Assembly: GCA_002748735.1 (NCBI GenBank)
Contig: PDTC01000019.1
Location: forward strand, 20,470 to 84,469
Direction of reading: 5' to 3'
Length of the DNA stretch: 64,000 bases
From: Desulfobulbus propionicus
GTDB lineage: Bacteria; Desulfobacterota; Desulfobulbia; Desulfobulbales; Desulfobulbaceae
Each line of letters begins with the position of its first letter. Position 1 is the stretch's first letter. This document shows, in pieces, positions 1-9,836 of the stretch. The notes beneath the pieces were generated by a model. The model had not been told where the DNA came from, searched no databases, and saw only the letters and a program-made list of their open reading frames with translations. Position numbers and translations under genes: made by a program.

Positions 1-1168
1 GGTACTGAGCCAGGTCGAGCCGCAAGGTGCCGGCGACCTGCTTCATGGCCTTGACCTGTGCAGCACCACCGACGCGGGAGACAGACAGGCCGACATTGAT
101 CGCCGGACGGACACCGGCAAAGAACAGGCTCGGCTCCAGATAGACCTGGCCGTCGGTAATGGAAATAACGTTGGTGGGAATAAAGGCGGAGACATCACCC
201 GCCTGGGTTTCGATGATGGGCAGTGCCGTCAGTGAACCGGCACCAAGCTCGTCATTGACCTTGGAGGCACGCTCAAGCAACCGGGAATGGTTGAAGAAGA
301 TATCACCCGGATAGGCCTCACGTCCGGGAGGGCGACGAAGCAGCAGCGACAGTTCGCGGTAGCTGACCGCCTGTTTGGAGAGATCATCATAGATAATCAG
401 GGCATGCTGGCCATTGTCGCGGAAGTACTCGCCCATGGCGCAACCGGCAAAGGCAGAAACATACTGCATGGGCGCAGGATCAGAGGCGCAGGCGGCAACC
501 ACGGTGGTGTACTCCATGGCGCCATGCTTGCGCAGCGCCTCGACCACCAGGGCAACAGTGGATTTTTTCTGGCCGATAGCCACATAGATGCAGTGAACAT
601 CGGTGTTTTTCTGGGCAATAATAGCGTCAACACACAGGGCAGTTTTACCGATCTGCCGGTCTCCGATCACCAGCTCTCGCTGGCCACGGCCAACAGGTGT
701 CATGGCGTCAACCGCCTTGGCTCCAGTATAGCAGGGCTCATGCACGCTCTTCCGGGCGATAACTCCGGGAGCCAGCACCTCGATCTTGGAGAACTGCTTG
801 GCGTCAATGGGGCCCTTCCCGTCAATGGGCTGGCCGATACCATCAACAACCCGGCCTTCCATTTCAGGGCCAACCGGCACCTCGGCAATACGGCCCGTCC
901 GCTTGACAATATCGCCCTCTTTGATGTCGCGGACATCACCGAGAACCGCGCAACCGACATTGTCCTCTTCAAGATTCAATGCCAGGCCAAAGATGTTGCC
1001 AGGAAACTCGAGCAGTTCCATGGCCTGGCAATTCTCCACGCCGTAGACACGGGCAATACCGTCACCCACAGAGAGGACGACGCCAGTTTCCTTCAGGTCA
1101 ACATCACTCTCATAGCCCGCGATCTGGTCTTTGATGATTTGACTGATTTCTTCGGCTTTGATCTGCAT
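1..1168 (-). CDS. atpA: F1F0 ATP synthase subunit alpha, 3' truncated by window edge
   Basis: Alpha subunit of the F1 catalytic head, which binds nucleotide at non-catalytic sites in the alpha3beta3 ring. About 389 N-terminal residues are visible and the C-terminus lies outside the window. The protein starts [10 protein letters not shown]. The P-loop GDRQIGKTA is near residues 169-177, preceded by the beta-barrel domain and the [11 protein letters not shown] segment typical of AtpA. It lies four bases downstream of atpH on the same strand and continues the order b', b, delta, alpha. Family identity is certain. Only the missing end prevents a full description. Confidence 0.97.
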   Translation of the reverse strand, partial: MQIKAEEISQIIKDQIAGYESDVDLKETGVVLSVGDGIARVYGVENCQAMELLEFPGNIFGLALNLEEDNVGCAVLGDVRDIKEGDIVKRTGRIAEVPVGPEMEGRVVDGIGQPIDGKGPIDAKQFSKIEVLAPGVIARKSVHEPCYTGAKAVDAMTPVGRGQRELVIGDRQIGKTALCVDAIIAQKNTDVHCIYVAIGQKKSTVALVVEALRKHGAMEYTTVVAACASDPAPMQYVSAFAGCAMGEYFRDNGQHALIIYDDLSKQAVSYRELSLLLRRPPGREAYPGDIFFNHSRLLERASKVNDELGAGSLTALPIIETQAGDVSAFIPTNVISITDGQVYLEPSLFFAGVRPAINVGLSVSRVGGAAQVKAMKQVAGTLRLDLAQY

Positions 1169-1172
1169 TTGA

Positions 1173-1718
1173 CTAATCTCTCCCCTTAATAGATTCTTTT
1201 AAGCTGTTGAGCTGCGTTCTTATGCTTCCGTCCAGCACCAGATCGCCAACCTTTGCTATGATTCCGCCAATAATGGAAGGATCCACCTCGGTTGTAATGG
1301 TCACCTTGTTGCCAGTGAGTTGCTCCAGGGTCGTACGGATCTTTTCCTGAAGGTCATCATCCAGCTCCACTGCAGAGATCACCGAACCATGGCTGATACC
1401 CTTCTCCCGGTCGACCATTACCTGCATCTCTTCGGCAATGTCCGGCAGGAGCGTGGCCCGTTTCTTTTCGATCAGCAGGTGGAGGAAACCAGTCAAAAAG
1501 GTATCGGCCTCAATGGACTCAGCGATCCTCGCCATGATTTTTTGTCTGGCCTCCAGAGGATACAGCGGATTCGACAGGGAATCACCGACACCTGACTCGG
1601 GCGTGTAGAGCGCGGCAATACTGTTGAGTGCCTCGCTGTAGGTCTCTTCCTGCCCCTGTTCCTTGCCAAGGGAAAAAAGTGCTTTCGCATATCTGCGGGC
1701 CAAAATTGTCTGTTTCAC
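1173..1718 (-). CDS. atpH: F1F0 ATP synthase subunit delta (OSCP)
   Basis: Peripheral-stalk protein that ties the top of F1 to the b/b' stator. It has 181 residues, the usual family size. The N-terminal helical domain starts [18 protein letters not shown], and the C-terminal part carries the conserved [14 protein letters not shown] segment followed by LDGSIRTQL, both hallmarks of the family. Its start overlaps the end of the upstream atpF by four bases, so translation is probably coupled. Confidence 0.96.
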   Translation of the reverse strand: MKQTILARRYAKALFSLGKEQGQEETYSEALNSIAALYTPESGVGDSLSNPLYPLEARQKIMARIAESIEADTFLTGFLHLLIEKKRATLLPDIAEEMQVMVDREKGISHGSVISAVELDDDLQEKIRTTLEQLTGNKVTITTEVDPSIIGGIIAKVGDLVLDGSIRTQLNSLKESIKGRD

Positions 1719-2401
1719 CGTACCGCACCCACTCGTTGGAGATACTGTTCAGTGATCGTTTTCTGATCCTCCGGAGTGAGGTTCTTGACGATCAGCTCCT
1801 CAGCCATACCGGCTGCCGCATCTGCAGCGTCAACCAGTAATCTGCGGCGGGCATCAACCACTTCCGCCTGGACGGCAGCCTCAGCCTGACGCTTGATATC
1901 TTCAGCGGCTTTCTCGGCCTCGGCAAGAATCCGCTCTTTCTCGTTTTTCGCCTGGGCGATGGCCTTTTCAACAACCTGCTCCATCTCCTTTTCCATGCCC
2001 GCCAGTTTTTCGGTAAACTCACGATAGGATTGCTGGGCCTCGTCACGACGACCCTCAAGCTCTTCAAGCTCTTCCCGCACCTGCTTTTGCCTTCCGGTAA
2101 GCCCGTTGCTGATGGGTTTGCCAAGGAAATAGACAAGAAGGACCACCAAGGCGACAAAGTTGACGGTTCGCCAAAAAAGGTCCTTCCATTTCGCCGCAGG
2201 AGGAAAGCCACCGTGATGCTCTTCGCTGTTGGCTTCATGGGCAACAGCGCCGCCCTCATGGATGGCACCACTCACCTGCGCAGAGGTCTGCACTGCCTCA
2301 TGACCACCATCATCCGTCGAGGAAGCACAGACAAAAGACGCCGTGCCGACAGCGAACATCAGCGCGGTCATGAACAGAATCTTCGTGATAAATGATCTCA
2401 T
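1715..2401 (-). CDS. atpF: F1F0 ATP synthase subunit b with N-terminal hydrophobic leader
   Basis: Stator b subunit of 228 residues, longer than the roughly 160-residue E. coli b. The extra length is an N-terminal signal-like hydrophobic stretch (about residues 6-26, ending near a CASS motif) and a His/Glu-rich linker. A second membrane segment follows at about residues 83-97 (WRTVNFVALVVLLVYFLGKP). The rest is a long charged coiled coil (about 105-200). This extended form occurs in Desulfobacterota, where the leader may be cleaved. It overlaps atpH downstream and the b' gene upstream. Confidence 0.93.
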   Translation of the reverse strand: MRSFITKILFMTALMFAVGTASFVCASSTDDGGHEAVQTSAQVSGAIHEGGAVAHEANSEEHHGGFPPAAKWKDLFWRTVNFVALVVLLVYFLGKPISNGLTGRQKQVREELEELEGRRDEAQQSYREFTEKLAGMEKEMEQVVEKAIAQAKNEKERILAEAEKAAEDIKRQAEAAVQAEVVDARRRLLVDAADAAAGMAEELIVKNLTPEDQKTITEQYLQRVGAVR

Positions 2402-2829
2402 GCTTCCAGACTCCTTCCAAGAATCTTTTCGGCCATCTCCCTGGCAAAACCGGCAACATTGCCCTGGAGCTGTTTACCGGCGGTATCCACCTGCACGCGG
2501 ATCTCTGCCAGCTGCTGTTCTTTACCCTCATCCATCTCACTGCGGATGGCGGCCAGTTTTTCGCTCCCCGCAGCCTGTGCCTCACTGCGGGCACCATCAA
2601 GGGCCTTTTTTGCGCGGCTGCTGGCTTCACGCATCTGCTCTTCCACTTCTGCCTGACGCTGCCGGGCGTCTTGACGAAACCGCTCAATATCACCGTGTAG
2701 TGAGGCAATTTTTTCCTTGCGCTGCTCAAGAATGCCGAGGACCGGCTTGTACAACACAGCGTTGAGGACAAACATCAGCACGATCATGTTGATGATGTGC
2801 AGGACCAGGGTAATGTCAATCGTAATCAT
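2398..2829 (-). CDS. atpF2: F1F0 ATP synthase subunit b' (second b-type stator subunit)
   Basis: 143-residue protein with one N-terminal membrane helix (about residues 8-28, then NAVLYKPVLGILEQRK) and a coiled coil for the remainder, ending in a LGRSLEA tail. It pairs with the larger b subunit as a b/b' heterodimer. It is the first gene of the visible atp run. The 135 bases upstream to the oleD stop should hold its promoter, but I see no convincing -35/-10 pair. Confidence 0.92.
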   Translation of the reverse strand: MITIDITLVLHIINMIVLMFVLNAVLYKPVLGILEQRKEKIASLHGDIERFRQDARQRQAEVEEQMREASSRAKKALDGARSEAQAAGSEKLAAIRSEMDEGKEQQLAEIRVQVDTAGKQLQGNVAGFAREMAEKILGRSLEA

Positions 2830-2964
2830 ACCAATTACTCCTCATCGCTCAAAAATAGTAATAATTTCGCTGGCAGAGTGAATGGCTGTTCACATCGGCT
2901 TAAAATAACTAATGAAAAAAGTGGGTACTGTCAAACCTTTTTTAAGTATAATTTATGCCATTTT

Positions 2965-4002
2965 TCAATATTCCTTTTCAGCCACCGGCTTCTCGTCCAG
3001 GACAGGTCTCCCACTGGTCTGCAGCCAGCTGACCAGGCGGTCCAGCCCTTCTTCCATGCCAACCTGCTCCTGGTATGCCAACAACCGCTTCGCCTTGGAA
3101 TGGTCGAACCAGTGAGATCGGGCCAGCTGAAGGGCAAGAAATCTTGTCATCTTAGGCTCCTCTTGCCACCGGGCAAGGGCATAAACGCCTTCCAGGGTCC
3201 AGCCAGCGAGGTAGGCGATCACCAGCGGCACCCGTCTGCGTACTGGAGCGATATCAAGACGACGAAACAGGGTATTGATCCAGTCCCACAGGTTCACCGC
3301 TCTTTCCTGGCCGATAAAAAAAGCCTCGCCAGCGGCAGCACCATCTCCATGAAGACTTTCAGCAGCCAGCAGATGGAGATGGACAACATTCTCGATATAG
3401 CTGATATCCACACGGTTGCCACCATCACCGACAATCCGCAGTTGCCCATTTCTGCCCCGTTCCAGCAGCCTCGGAATCAGGTGACGATCACCAGGCCCCC
3501 AGACCAGGTGCGGACGTATCGCCGTGGTCCTGAGCTCCGCAGTACTGGCTGCGAGCACCAGCCGTTCCGCTTCAATTTTGGTGCGGGCATAGGCACAGAG
3601 CGGCCTCCTGCCGTACGGCAACGTTTCCTCCCCTCCCTCAATGTTTTTTCCGGCAAAAACCACCGATGGCGTAGACGTATAGACCAGTGCCGCAACGCCG
3701 GACTCCTGGCATGCCCTGATAACATGTACAGTGCCACCCACGTTAATGTCGTGATACTCCCGACTCGCTCCCCAGATACCAGCCTTGGCAGCAACATGAA
3801 AGACTGTATCCCGGCCCATGACGGCCTGCCTCACCTCTTCAAGGTCACGAAGATCGCCGACGATGCACTCGGCCCCAAGCGCCTCAATCTCTGGGTACCT
3901 GTTGCGGCCGAACACCGCTACCCTGAGCCCCCTGGCAAGCAGAGCCCTGACAATTCCCTGGCCGATAAACCCTCCGCCACCGGTGACCAGAACGTTCTTC
4001 AT
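2965..4002 (-). CDS. oleD: OleD-like NAD(P)-dependent beta-keto acid reductase (extended SDR)
   Basis: Predicted to reduce the OleA product, a 2-alkyl-3-keto acid, to the 2-alkyl-3-hydroxy acid. The Rossmann motif GGGGFIGQ is near the N-terminus, the YxxxK pair lies in YARTK, and the rest is like 3-beta-hydroxysteroid dehydrogenase/epimerase. The ATG at 4002 (MKNVLVTGG) is chosen over an upstream ATG because it overlaps the oleC stop as ATGA and places the Rossmann strand correctly. It is the last gene of the operon, and no clear terminator was seen after it. Confidence 0.88.
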   Translation of the reverse strand: MKNVLVTGGGGFIGQGIVRALLARGLRVAVFGRNRYPEIEALGAECIVGDLRDLEEVRQAVMGRDTVFHVAAKAGIWGASREYHDINVGGTVHVIRACQESGVAALVYTSTPSVVFAGKNIEGGEETLPYGRRPLCAYARTKIEAERLVLAASTAELRTTAIRPHLVWGPGDRHLIPRLLERGRNGQLRIVGDGGNRVDISYIENVVHLHLLAAESLHGDGAAAGEAFFIGQERAVNLWDWINTLFRRLDIAPVRRRVPLVIAYLAGWTLEGVYALARWQEEPKMTRFLALQLARSHWFDHSKAKRLLAYQEQVGMEEGLDRLVSWLQTSGRPVLDEKPVAEKEY

Positions 4003-5648
4003 CTGCCGCCCTCCTTGTCGCTTCCCACACGGTCTGCCGCCCATTGTCCCAACTGTTCACGAAAGATCTTGGCATTGTGGCGAATATCCACAGGAAAGCC
4101 CGGGTGAACAAGAAAATCGGTAATGGTTGCCGTCAAAGGATTCCCCAGGGCCAGCGCTCGCAGCTCCTTGAACAGGGCAGCGGGCTCCTGCCGATCCATA
4201 AGCTCGACGAGCAGTACAGGGCGCTGTTGACCGGGAGCTCCGATCCCCACCAGGGCTGACCTGAACACCCGAGGATGCGCATTGAAGATCGCCTCACAAC
4301 AGACGGTGTACATGGGGCCTGTCGGCGTGAGCACCCGATGGGCCTTACGCCCGCAGAACCAGAGCCTCCCTGTATCGTCCCGGTATCCCATGTCCCCGAA
4401 GCGGTGCCAAAGCCCCTCGTCACTGGCAATTTTTGCCAGTCGCGTTTCCTCTGCATTGTCGAAATAGGCCTGGGTGACCACCGGACCGCGCACCACAATC
4501 TCGCCAATGTCCCCTGGTGGTAGTTCCTCTGCCAGCTCCATCCGACTGATGGGCCCATCCACCGGCCGGATCACCCGGATCTCCATGCCTGGCAGAGGTC
4601 TGCCCACACAGGCACCGGCGCCACTGCCCGTCATTGCCCAGGTGGAGCGCAGAATTTCCTCACCGGTACAGGAGGTGGTCGGCAACGATTCAGTGGCACC
4701 GTAGGGTGTATGAATCTCTGCCCGGTCCGGAAGAATTCGCCGCACCCTGTCAATCAATTCACCGGGAACCGGTGCCCCGGCCATGAGCACCTTACGAACC
4801 GGCAGTGTAATTCCCTGTTTCAGGCAGTAGCGGCTGACCACGTTCCAGATTGCCGGAGACCCGAAGGAGTAGGTCACCCCCTGCTCAACTATACTGCGAA
4901 CAAACTTGTCGGGCTGCACCTGAGCCGGACGGCTGGGATCCATATCCGGGATAACAGCTCGGACACCCAACGCTGTGGAAAACAGCGCAAAAAGGGGGAA
5001 ACCGGGCTGATCAACATCATCCGGACCTATACGGTAATAGTCGCGGATCATCTCAAGTTGGGCATGAAAGATACCGTGGGTATACTCCACGCCCTTGGGC
5101 GGCCCGGTGGAACCGGTGGTAAAGATAATGGCGGCCAGCTGTCCGGGCGCCGCCTTCACCACCGGAAAAGGGGTGGCAACAGCAGGACGCAGCCGTCTGG
5201 CCAGCGGCCCGAGTCCGCCGCCAACACAGAAACGCTGCCGGAGCGTTTTAAAGGGGCCAGGGACAAACCGACTGAAAAGTACGGCCCGGGGAATGCCCAC
5301 CAGGATATCGGGACGAACCCCGCCGATGCAGCGCAGCAGGTTTGCATACCCCATCCCCGGATCTATAAGGATAAGCACTGCCCCCAGCTGAAAGAGGGCA
5401 AAGGTGAGCGAGATGAACTCCATGGATGGCCGTACCATGAGGATAACCCGGTCACCGGCACGGACGCCTTCGGCCTCCAGGCGTGCCGCATAGCCATCGG
5501 CGGCCTCCTGTAACTGGGCAAAACTCCAGTGCCGGTAGCCCCTTCTCCCTGCGGTCATGGTCACGGCCCGGGCCGACCCCTGGACCGCCGCCACCTTCCG
5601 CAGCACCGAGGCGATATTATACTCAGCAGCCAAGGCAGCGCTCCACAA
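3999..5648 (-). CDS. oleC: OleC-like beta-lactone synthetase (AMP-binding family)
   Basis: About 549 residues of the acyl-CoA synthetase/AMP-ligase superfamily. The phosphate-binding motif IIFTTGSTGPPKG lies near residues 174-186 and an HTPYGATESLP motif near residues 315-325. In ole clusters this enzyme adenylates the 3-hydroxy acid and closes it to a beta-lactone. Its start overlaps the end of oleB. The longest frame begins with TTG at 5648, and the exact start is uncertain by a few codons. It has ATGA overlap with oleD. Confidence 0.86.
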   Translation of the reverse strand: MWSAALAAEYNIASVLRKVAAVQGSARAVTMTAGRRGYRHWSFAQLQEAADGYAARLEAEGVRAGDRVILMVRPSMEFISLTFALFQLGAVLILIDPGMGYANLLRCIGGVRPDILVGIPRAVLFSRFVPGPFKTLRQRFCVGGGLGPLARRLRPAVATPFPVVKAAPGQLAAIIFTTGSTGPPKGVEYTHGIFHAQLEMIRDYYRIGPDDVDQPGFPLFALFSTALGVRAVIPDMDPSRPAQVQPDKFVRSIVEQGVTYSFGSPAIWNVVSRYCLKQGITLPVRKVLMAGAPVPGELIDRVRRILPDRAEIHTPYGATESLPTTSCTGEEILRSTWAMTGSGAGACVGRPLPGMEIRVIRPVDGPISRMELAEELPPGDIGEIVVRGPVVTQAYFDNAEETRLAKIASDEGLWHRFGDMGYRDDTGRLWFCGRKAHRVLTPTGPMYTVCCEAIFNAHPRVFRSALVGIGAPGQQRPVLLVELMDRQEPAALFKELRALALGNPLTATITDFLVHPGFPVDIRHNAKIFREQLGQWAADRVGSDKEGGR

Positions 5649-6486
5649 AGGGAGTGATCACTCCCATGGCCTCGGCAAAGGCGTCCTCAAGCACATAATG
5701 TCCGGCATCCTTACAGTACAGAGTCTGTGCATCGGGAAAACGTCGGCGCCACTCAGCAAAAAAGACCTCATTAAAACAAAAATCACGCCCTCCCCAGCAA
5801 AGCAGCATGGGGCAATCTTCAAGACCCGCTAAACCGGCCTCCACCTCCTTGAGTGTTGCCCATGAGGGATGCCTGCTGTTCATGGGAATATCCCTGACGA
5901 AACGGTACAGGGCGACACGGTCATGCCAGGAGCGGTACGGGGCAAGAAAGCCGGCAGCCCGCTCAGCTGTCAGGGGTGTTGTTACCGCCATCTGCACCGA
6001 TGGTCGGGCAAAGCCGTTGAGACCGCGCACCAGCAAGGCGCCAAGGCCCGGCACCCGGCAGACACTGAGGCGCAAAGGGATGTACGGCATAGGAAAGGCA
6101 GCGGTATTGGTAACGACAATACCGGCTACCCGATCCGGATGACGTCCGGCCCAGCCCATGCCAATAGCCCCGCCCCAGTCATGCACCATCAACAGGCACC
6201 GCTGGATATCGCGCTCCTCGAGCAAGGCTTCCAGATTATCGATATGCTGGCTGAGCGTGTAGGGGTACTGCTGGGGTTTGTCGGACAGGCCACAGCCGAT
6301 ATGATCCGGCGCCACACAGCGATATCGCCCGCTCAAGGCAGTGATGACCCTGCGGTACAGATAAGACCAACTGGGGTTTCCGTGCACCATGACCACTGCC
6401 GGACCATGGCCCTCATCCACACAAGACATCCGCACTCCACCCACCTCAACCCTGACCGGTTTGAAGGGGTACTCATACAAGGACAT
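5623..6486 (-). CDS. oleB: OleB-like alpha/beta hydrolase (beta-lactone decarboxylase)
   Basis: 287-residue alpha/beta hydrolase of the haloalkane dehalogenase group. It shows HGNPSW (oxyanion region), VHDWGGAIG with the nucleophilic Asp, and a C-terminal GHYVLED with the catalytic His. In ole pathways this fold decarboxylates a cis-beta-lactone to the cis-olefin. The start is ATG 6486 (MSLYEYPF), two bases after the oleA stop. A longer in-frame upstream extension runs into oleA and is rejected. Confidence 0.88.
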   Translation of the reverse strand: MSLYEYPFKPVRVEVGGVRMSCVDEGHGPAVVMVHGNPSWSYLYRRVITALSGRYRCVAPDHIGCGLSDKPQQYPYTLSQHIDNLEALLEERDIQRCLLMVHDWGGAIGMGWAGRHPDRVAGIVVTNTAAFPMPYIPLRLSVCRVPGLGALLVRGLNGFARPSVQMAVTTPLTAERAAGFLAPYRSWHDRVALYRFVRDIPMNSRHPSWATLKEVEAGLAGLEDCPMLLCWGGRDFCFNEVFFAEWRRRFPDAQTLYCKDAGHYVLEDAFAEAMGVITPFVERCLGC

Positions 6487-6488
6487 GC

Positions 6489-7523
6489 TCACCAGTCTAT
6501 CCCCAGCATCATGGTGTTGATTCCGGAACCGATGCCCAGCAAGGCGCAACGCTGCCCGGGTTGCAGGTATCCCCGTTCAATTCCCAGGGCCATGGTGATC
6601 GGCGCGCTCACTGACCCGACGTTGCCCAGCTCGGCAAGCGTCTCGAAGTTACGCGCCGGGTCAAGTTTCAGGCTCGAAAACAGGAGGTGAGCATGGGCGC
6701 GCCCCACCTGATGACAGAAAAACCGGTCAACGGTTTCCGGCTGCCATGCCAACTCCTGGAGAAAATCATCCCAGCAGTCACGGGCAGTCTCGACGCCGCG
6801 AATGAGCAGCTCCTCGGAATCCGTGGACATGAGTACACCCTGCTCGGCGTTCTGGCCGCCCTGGCAGAGATGGTTGTACTCGGTGTTGGCCCGACAGGCT
6901 CCGCCGCGCAAGTAATGGCCGGAATCGCTGAACGTGTCACTGGTGAGCACCAGGGCTACTGCTCCAGAGCCGATGGTCAGGGAGGCGAACAGCGGTTTGA
7001 TGCTCTTACGGGAAATCGTCTGGTCGGTCTGCAGAAGCCTGATGGTCGAATGAACCAGGTCTTCGGCGGTCTCCCCGGCAACGACAAGCCCGCTTTTCAC
7101 CTGACCAAGCTCGATCATCCCGGCCAGCATCACCATACCGTTGAGAAAACCCAGGCAGGCATTGGAGATATCAAACACCTGACAGCACTGGGGCAGTCCA
7201 AGCTGACGATGCACGAAAGAGGCGGTACTGGGCTCGAGCATATCCCGGCTCACCGAGGTAAACAGCAGGCAGCCAAGATCGTTCTTCCCGATGCCTGAGG
7301 CCGCAATGGCCTGTTCCCCCGCCATGGCTGCGGCCTGGCTGGGCCGGGTGCCTTGATCCCAGAGGCGACGGCTCCGGATCCCCGTCATCAGCTCCAGCCG
7401 TCCCTGTGGCAGACTGAGCCGAGAGTAAAGGGGACTCAACTCCTCTTCCAGTGCCGTGGAGGTGAGGTTCACCGGCGGCAACGCATACCCAAAAGCCTGG
7501 AGGCAGACCTTACTGAACCGCAT
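6489..7523 (-). CDS. oleA: OleA-like thiolase-fold enzyme (head-to-head acyl-CoA condensation)
   Basis: 344 residues of the KAS III/thiolase superfamily. Catalytic Cys is in DISNACLGFLNG (about residue 122), His in FCHQVGRAH and Asn in LGNVGSVSAP. OleA joins two fatty acyl-CoAs through non-decarboxylative Claisen condensation to a 2-alkyl-3-keto acid, the entry to long-chain olefins. ATG 7523 is supported by GGAGG seven bases upstream and a one-base gap from the preceding gene. Being followed by oleB, oleC and oleD makes OleA more likely than FabH. Confidence 0.88.
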   Translation of the reverse strand: MRFSKVCLQAFGYALPPVNLTSTALEEELSPLYSRLSLPQGRLELMTGIRSRRLWDQGTRPSQAAAMAGEQAIAASGIGKNDLGCLLFTSVSRDMLEPSTASFVHRQLGLPQCCQVFDISNACLGFLNGMVMLAGMIELGQVKSGLVVAGETAEDLVHSTIRLLQTDQTISRKSIKPLFASLTIGSGAVALVLTSDTFSDSGHYLRGGACRANTEYNHLCQGGQNAEQGVLMSTDSEELLIRGVETARDCWDDFLQELAWQPETVDRFFCHQVGRAHAHLLFSSLKLDPARNFETLAELGNVGSVSAPITMALGIERGYLQPGQRCALLGIGSGINTMMLGIDW

Positions 7524-7524
7524 A

Positions 7525-7785
7525 TCACCGCCTCCGGGAGTTGACGTCATCAGACGACGAAAACCGCCCTGCCCAGGCGATGAGCAGGGCTGCCAGGGCA
7601 ACGTCGTCGAGTATTCCGGCGACTGGCAGCCACTCGGGGATAAGGTCATAGGGCGAGAGGCAGTAGAGCAGCCCGCCGGCAAGGATGGCCTTTACCCAGA
7701 GCGGGGTTCCGGGCGCAAAAAAGACCCTGACGGCCCGACGGAGCATACCCCAGGCCTGGTGCAGCAGTGAGGCCGATGGTGTCAT
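7525..7785 (-). CDS. DUF1232 (YkvA-type) small membrane protein
   Basis: 86 residues with a central segment WVKAILAGGLLYCLSPYDL followed by IPEWLPVAGILDD, the DUF1232 signature, and a further hydrophobic helix. The function of the family is unknown. ATG 7785 has AAGGAG at good spacing. It sits between the FabI-like gene and oleA with almost no gap, so it is co-transcribed with lipid genes. A role as membrane partner of the Ole assembly is only a guess. Confidence 0.8.
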   Translation of the reverse strand: MTPSASLLHQAWGMLRRAVRVFFAPGTPLWVKAILAGGLLYCLSPYDLIPEWLPVAGILDDVALAALLIAWAGRFSSSDDVNSRRR

Positions 7786-7804
7786 GACTGTCTCCTTGCG
7801 GTAT

Positions 7805-8617
7805 TCATGTGCAGCCCTGCGCCACCGTCCGGGTGACGATGGCGCTGTCAAAATAGTTCTGCCCCATACCTGCATCGACCACCAGGCACTGACCAGTTAT
7901 CCCGGAGCTTCTCGAGGAGAGCAGAAAGGCAGCGGCATTGGCGGCCTCTTCGGTCTGCAGCGCCCTCTTTCGATAGGTTGCCTGCTCGGCAAAAAGGTAG
8001 GAGTCAATATAGCCGGGAATACCTGCTGAAGCCGATGTCTTCAGCAGGCCCGGACAAACCGCGTTGAAGCGTACCTCACTGAAGGCAGAAAAACTCTTTG
8101 CCAGAAAACAGAGTGACGATTCCAGCGCTGCCTTGACCGGTGCCATGTACCCATAATTTTCTGCAGCCATCCGTGTTGTCGAAATCGAAATGGTGACCAC
8201 AGAGGCATCCTTTGCCAGCAGCTCCTTCAGCGAATTTGCAATACTGATCAGGGAGAAACAGGAGATATTGACGGCCTGAAGAAAATCCTCCTGCCTGGTT
8301 TCATGAAAAGGTTTCATCCCGTCGCTGTAGTTGGCAAAGGCGATGGAATGGACCAGACCGTGCACAGGGCCATGGACAGCGGCGGCGATCTCGTCGCGCA
8401 CCCGATGGATATTTGTCTCATCCTCAACATCGCAGCAGAACACCTGACAGCCGGGAAAGAGTTTTCTGCAGGTCACGGCCCGCTGTTCACTTCGCACCAC
8501 GTGGAGCACCTCTGCGCCAGCCGCCTGGACAACACGGGCAATGGCGCAGGCCACAGACTTTCTGTTGGCCAGCCCAAAAACCACCACCTGCTTACCACTC
8601 AGCCCGAGAAAATCCAT
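7805..8617 (-). CDS. FabI-like enoyl-ACP reductase
   Basis: 270-residue SDR protein most like NADH-dependent enoyl-ACP reductase. It has [13 protein letters not shown] at the N-terminus in place of a classical Rossmann glycine motif, SIAFANY in the core, and the FabI-type Y-x6-K pair in [12 protein letters not shown]. It should reduce the enoyl intermediate in the last step of chain elongation. ATG 8617 is preferred to GTG 8620 for spacing from GGAGG. It overlaps the FabZ-like stop. As an extra copy in a lipid cluster it probably serves a specialised synthase, not bulk fatty acid synthesis. Confidence 0.82.
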   Translation of the reverse strand: MDFLGLSGKQVVVFGLANRKSVACAIARVVQAAGAEVLHVVRSEQRAVTCRKLFPGCQVFCCDVEDETNIHRVRDEIAAAVHGPVHGLVHSIAFANYSDGMKPFHETRQEDFLQAVNISCFSLISIANSLKELLAKDASVVTISISTTRMAAENYGYMAPVKAALESSLCFLAKSFSAFSEVRFNAVCPGLLKTSASAGIPGYIDSYLFAEQATYRKRALQTEEAANAAAFLLSSRSSGITGQCLVVDAGMGQNYFDSAIVTRTVAQGCT

Positions 8618-9054
8618 CACCCCTCCTTGAGAGAACAGGCAAACTCCACCTGAAGCGCCACCTTGTCCTGCAGTTTCACGCTACCTTTCAGAAACCAGGC
8701 AGAGCTGAGACGTTCCTTCAGGGTGGCATGAATATTGATGGTTGCGCCAGGGCCGACCTCCCGCTTGAACCGGGCCGATTGAATTCTGGTCAGCACAGGC
8801 ACCGCACCTTGCAACGACGGCTCTATACCGGCCAGCTCAACGATCAACAGGGCGCCGGCCTGAAAAACCGCCTCGCAAAGCAGTACTCCCGGCATAAGCG
8901 GATGGTCCGGATAATGGCCACGAAAGATATCGAGGTCTTCGGGCAGATCCTTTTCCGCATGGATGCGCTGCTCATCCATTTCGACAATCCGGTCGATCCA
9001 GAGAAAAGGCGGCCTGTGAGGAAGGCGTTGCAGCACAGCAGCATCGGCCACCAT
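8617..9054 (-). CDS. FabZ-like 3-hydroxyacyl-ACP dehydratase
   Basis: 145-residue hot-dog-fold protein. The catalytic signature is clear: [19 protein letters not shown], carrying the active-site His and the Glu on the long helix. It dehydrates 3-hydroxyacyl-ACP to enoyl-ACP. The N-terminal [17 protein letters not shown] matches FabZ. It sits between the FabG- and FabI-like genes, which gives a complete reduction-dehydration-reduction set. The ORF overlaps both neighbours. Confidence 0.87.
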   Translation of the reverse strand: MVADAAVLQRLPHRPPFLWIDRIVEMDEQRIHAEKDLPEDLDIFRGHYPDHPLMPGVLLCEAVFQAGALLIVELAGIEPSLQGAVPVLTRIQSARFKREVGPGATINIHATLKERLSSAWFLKGSVKLQDKVALQVEFACSLKEG

Positions 9055-9788
9055 TACAACCCTCCGGTAATTTCCAGGACCGTGCCGGTGATGTAGGCCG
9101 CATGTTCACCGGCAAGAAAGAGTACGGCCTCGGCCACCTCATCTGCGGAACCAAAACGCCGCATCGGCACCATATTTTTGTACTGCCTCAGCTGCTCGTC
9201 GGAGAGCCCGTCAAGGAACTCAGTGCTGATAAAGCCCGGCGACACCGCGTTCACCGTGATCTTTCTCTTGGCCACCTCACGGGACAGCGATCGCATCAGC
9301 CCCACCTGCCCGGCCTTGGAGGCCGCATAATTTGCCTGGCCAGTGAAGCCCATCCGTCCCATCGGGGAGGTGATAAAGATGATCCGCCCATACTTCTGCT
9401 GCATCATCATGGGGACCGCGAACCGCGACATGGTAAAACCACCGGTGAGATTGACATCGAGGACCCGCTGCCACTCGTCCTCTTTCATGAGAGGCACCAA
9501 GGCGTCGCGACGGATGCCGGCATTGTTCACCAGGATGTCCAGGGTGGCGACGCTCTCTTCAAGGCGGCTGTAAAAGTCCTGAACAGCCGCGTAGTCAGCG
9601 ACATCCAGCTGCTCCAGATGCAGTCGATCAGTAGCACTCTCTTGGCGCAGCTCCTCGGCGGCAGCCTCATTTCCGCCATATACCCCGATAACTTCCGCAC
9701 CCCTCGCCAGCAGGGCAGAGGTAATCGCCCGACCAATCCCTCTGGTCGCCCCGGTCACCACCGCCCGTCTTCCCGAAAAATCGCTCAT
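9054..9788 (-). CDS. FabG-like 3-oxoacyl-ACP reductase
   Basis: 244-residue short-chain dehydrogenase with TGATRGIG near the N-terminus, NNAG, and the YAASK catalytic pair, ending in a GTVLEITGGL tail typical of FabG. It reduces 3-ketoacyl-ACP. ATG 9788 (MSDFSG) is chosen because GGAGGGG lies about nine bases upstream. The open frame runs further to TTG 9836, directly behind the preceding stop, so a longer form cannot be excluded. Together with the ketosynthase, ACP, FabZ- and FabI-like genes it forms a dedicated type II synthase set. Confidence 0.85.
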   Translation of the reverse strand: MSDFSGRRAVVTGATRGIGRAITSALLARGAEVIGVYGGNEAAAEELRQESATDRLHLEQLDVADYAAVQDFYSRLEESVATLDILVNNAGIRRDALVPLMKEDEWQRVLDVNLTGGFTMSRFAVPMMMQQKYGRIIFITSPMGRMGFTGQANYAASKAGQVGLMRSLSREVAKRKITVNAVSPGFISTEFLDGLSDEQLRQYKNMVPMRRFGSADEVAEAVLFLAGEHAAYITGTVLEITGGL

Positions 9789-9836
9789 CTTTTTCATCCC
9801 CTCCATCAATCCCGGCCACAGGTTGAGATCCGACAA

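Noticed and set aside
287-1189. 300-codon plus-strand ORF
   Set aside because: It is the antisense shadow of atpA; the minus strand has perfect AtpA motifs and the plus frame has no recognisable domain.
2797-4107. 436-codon plus-strand ORF
   Set aside because: Antisense to oleD, low-complexity Pro/Arg/His text typical of shadow frames, no ribosome site.
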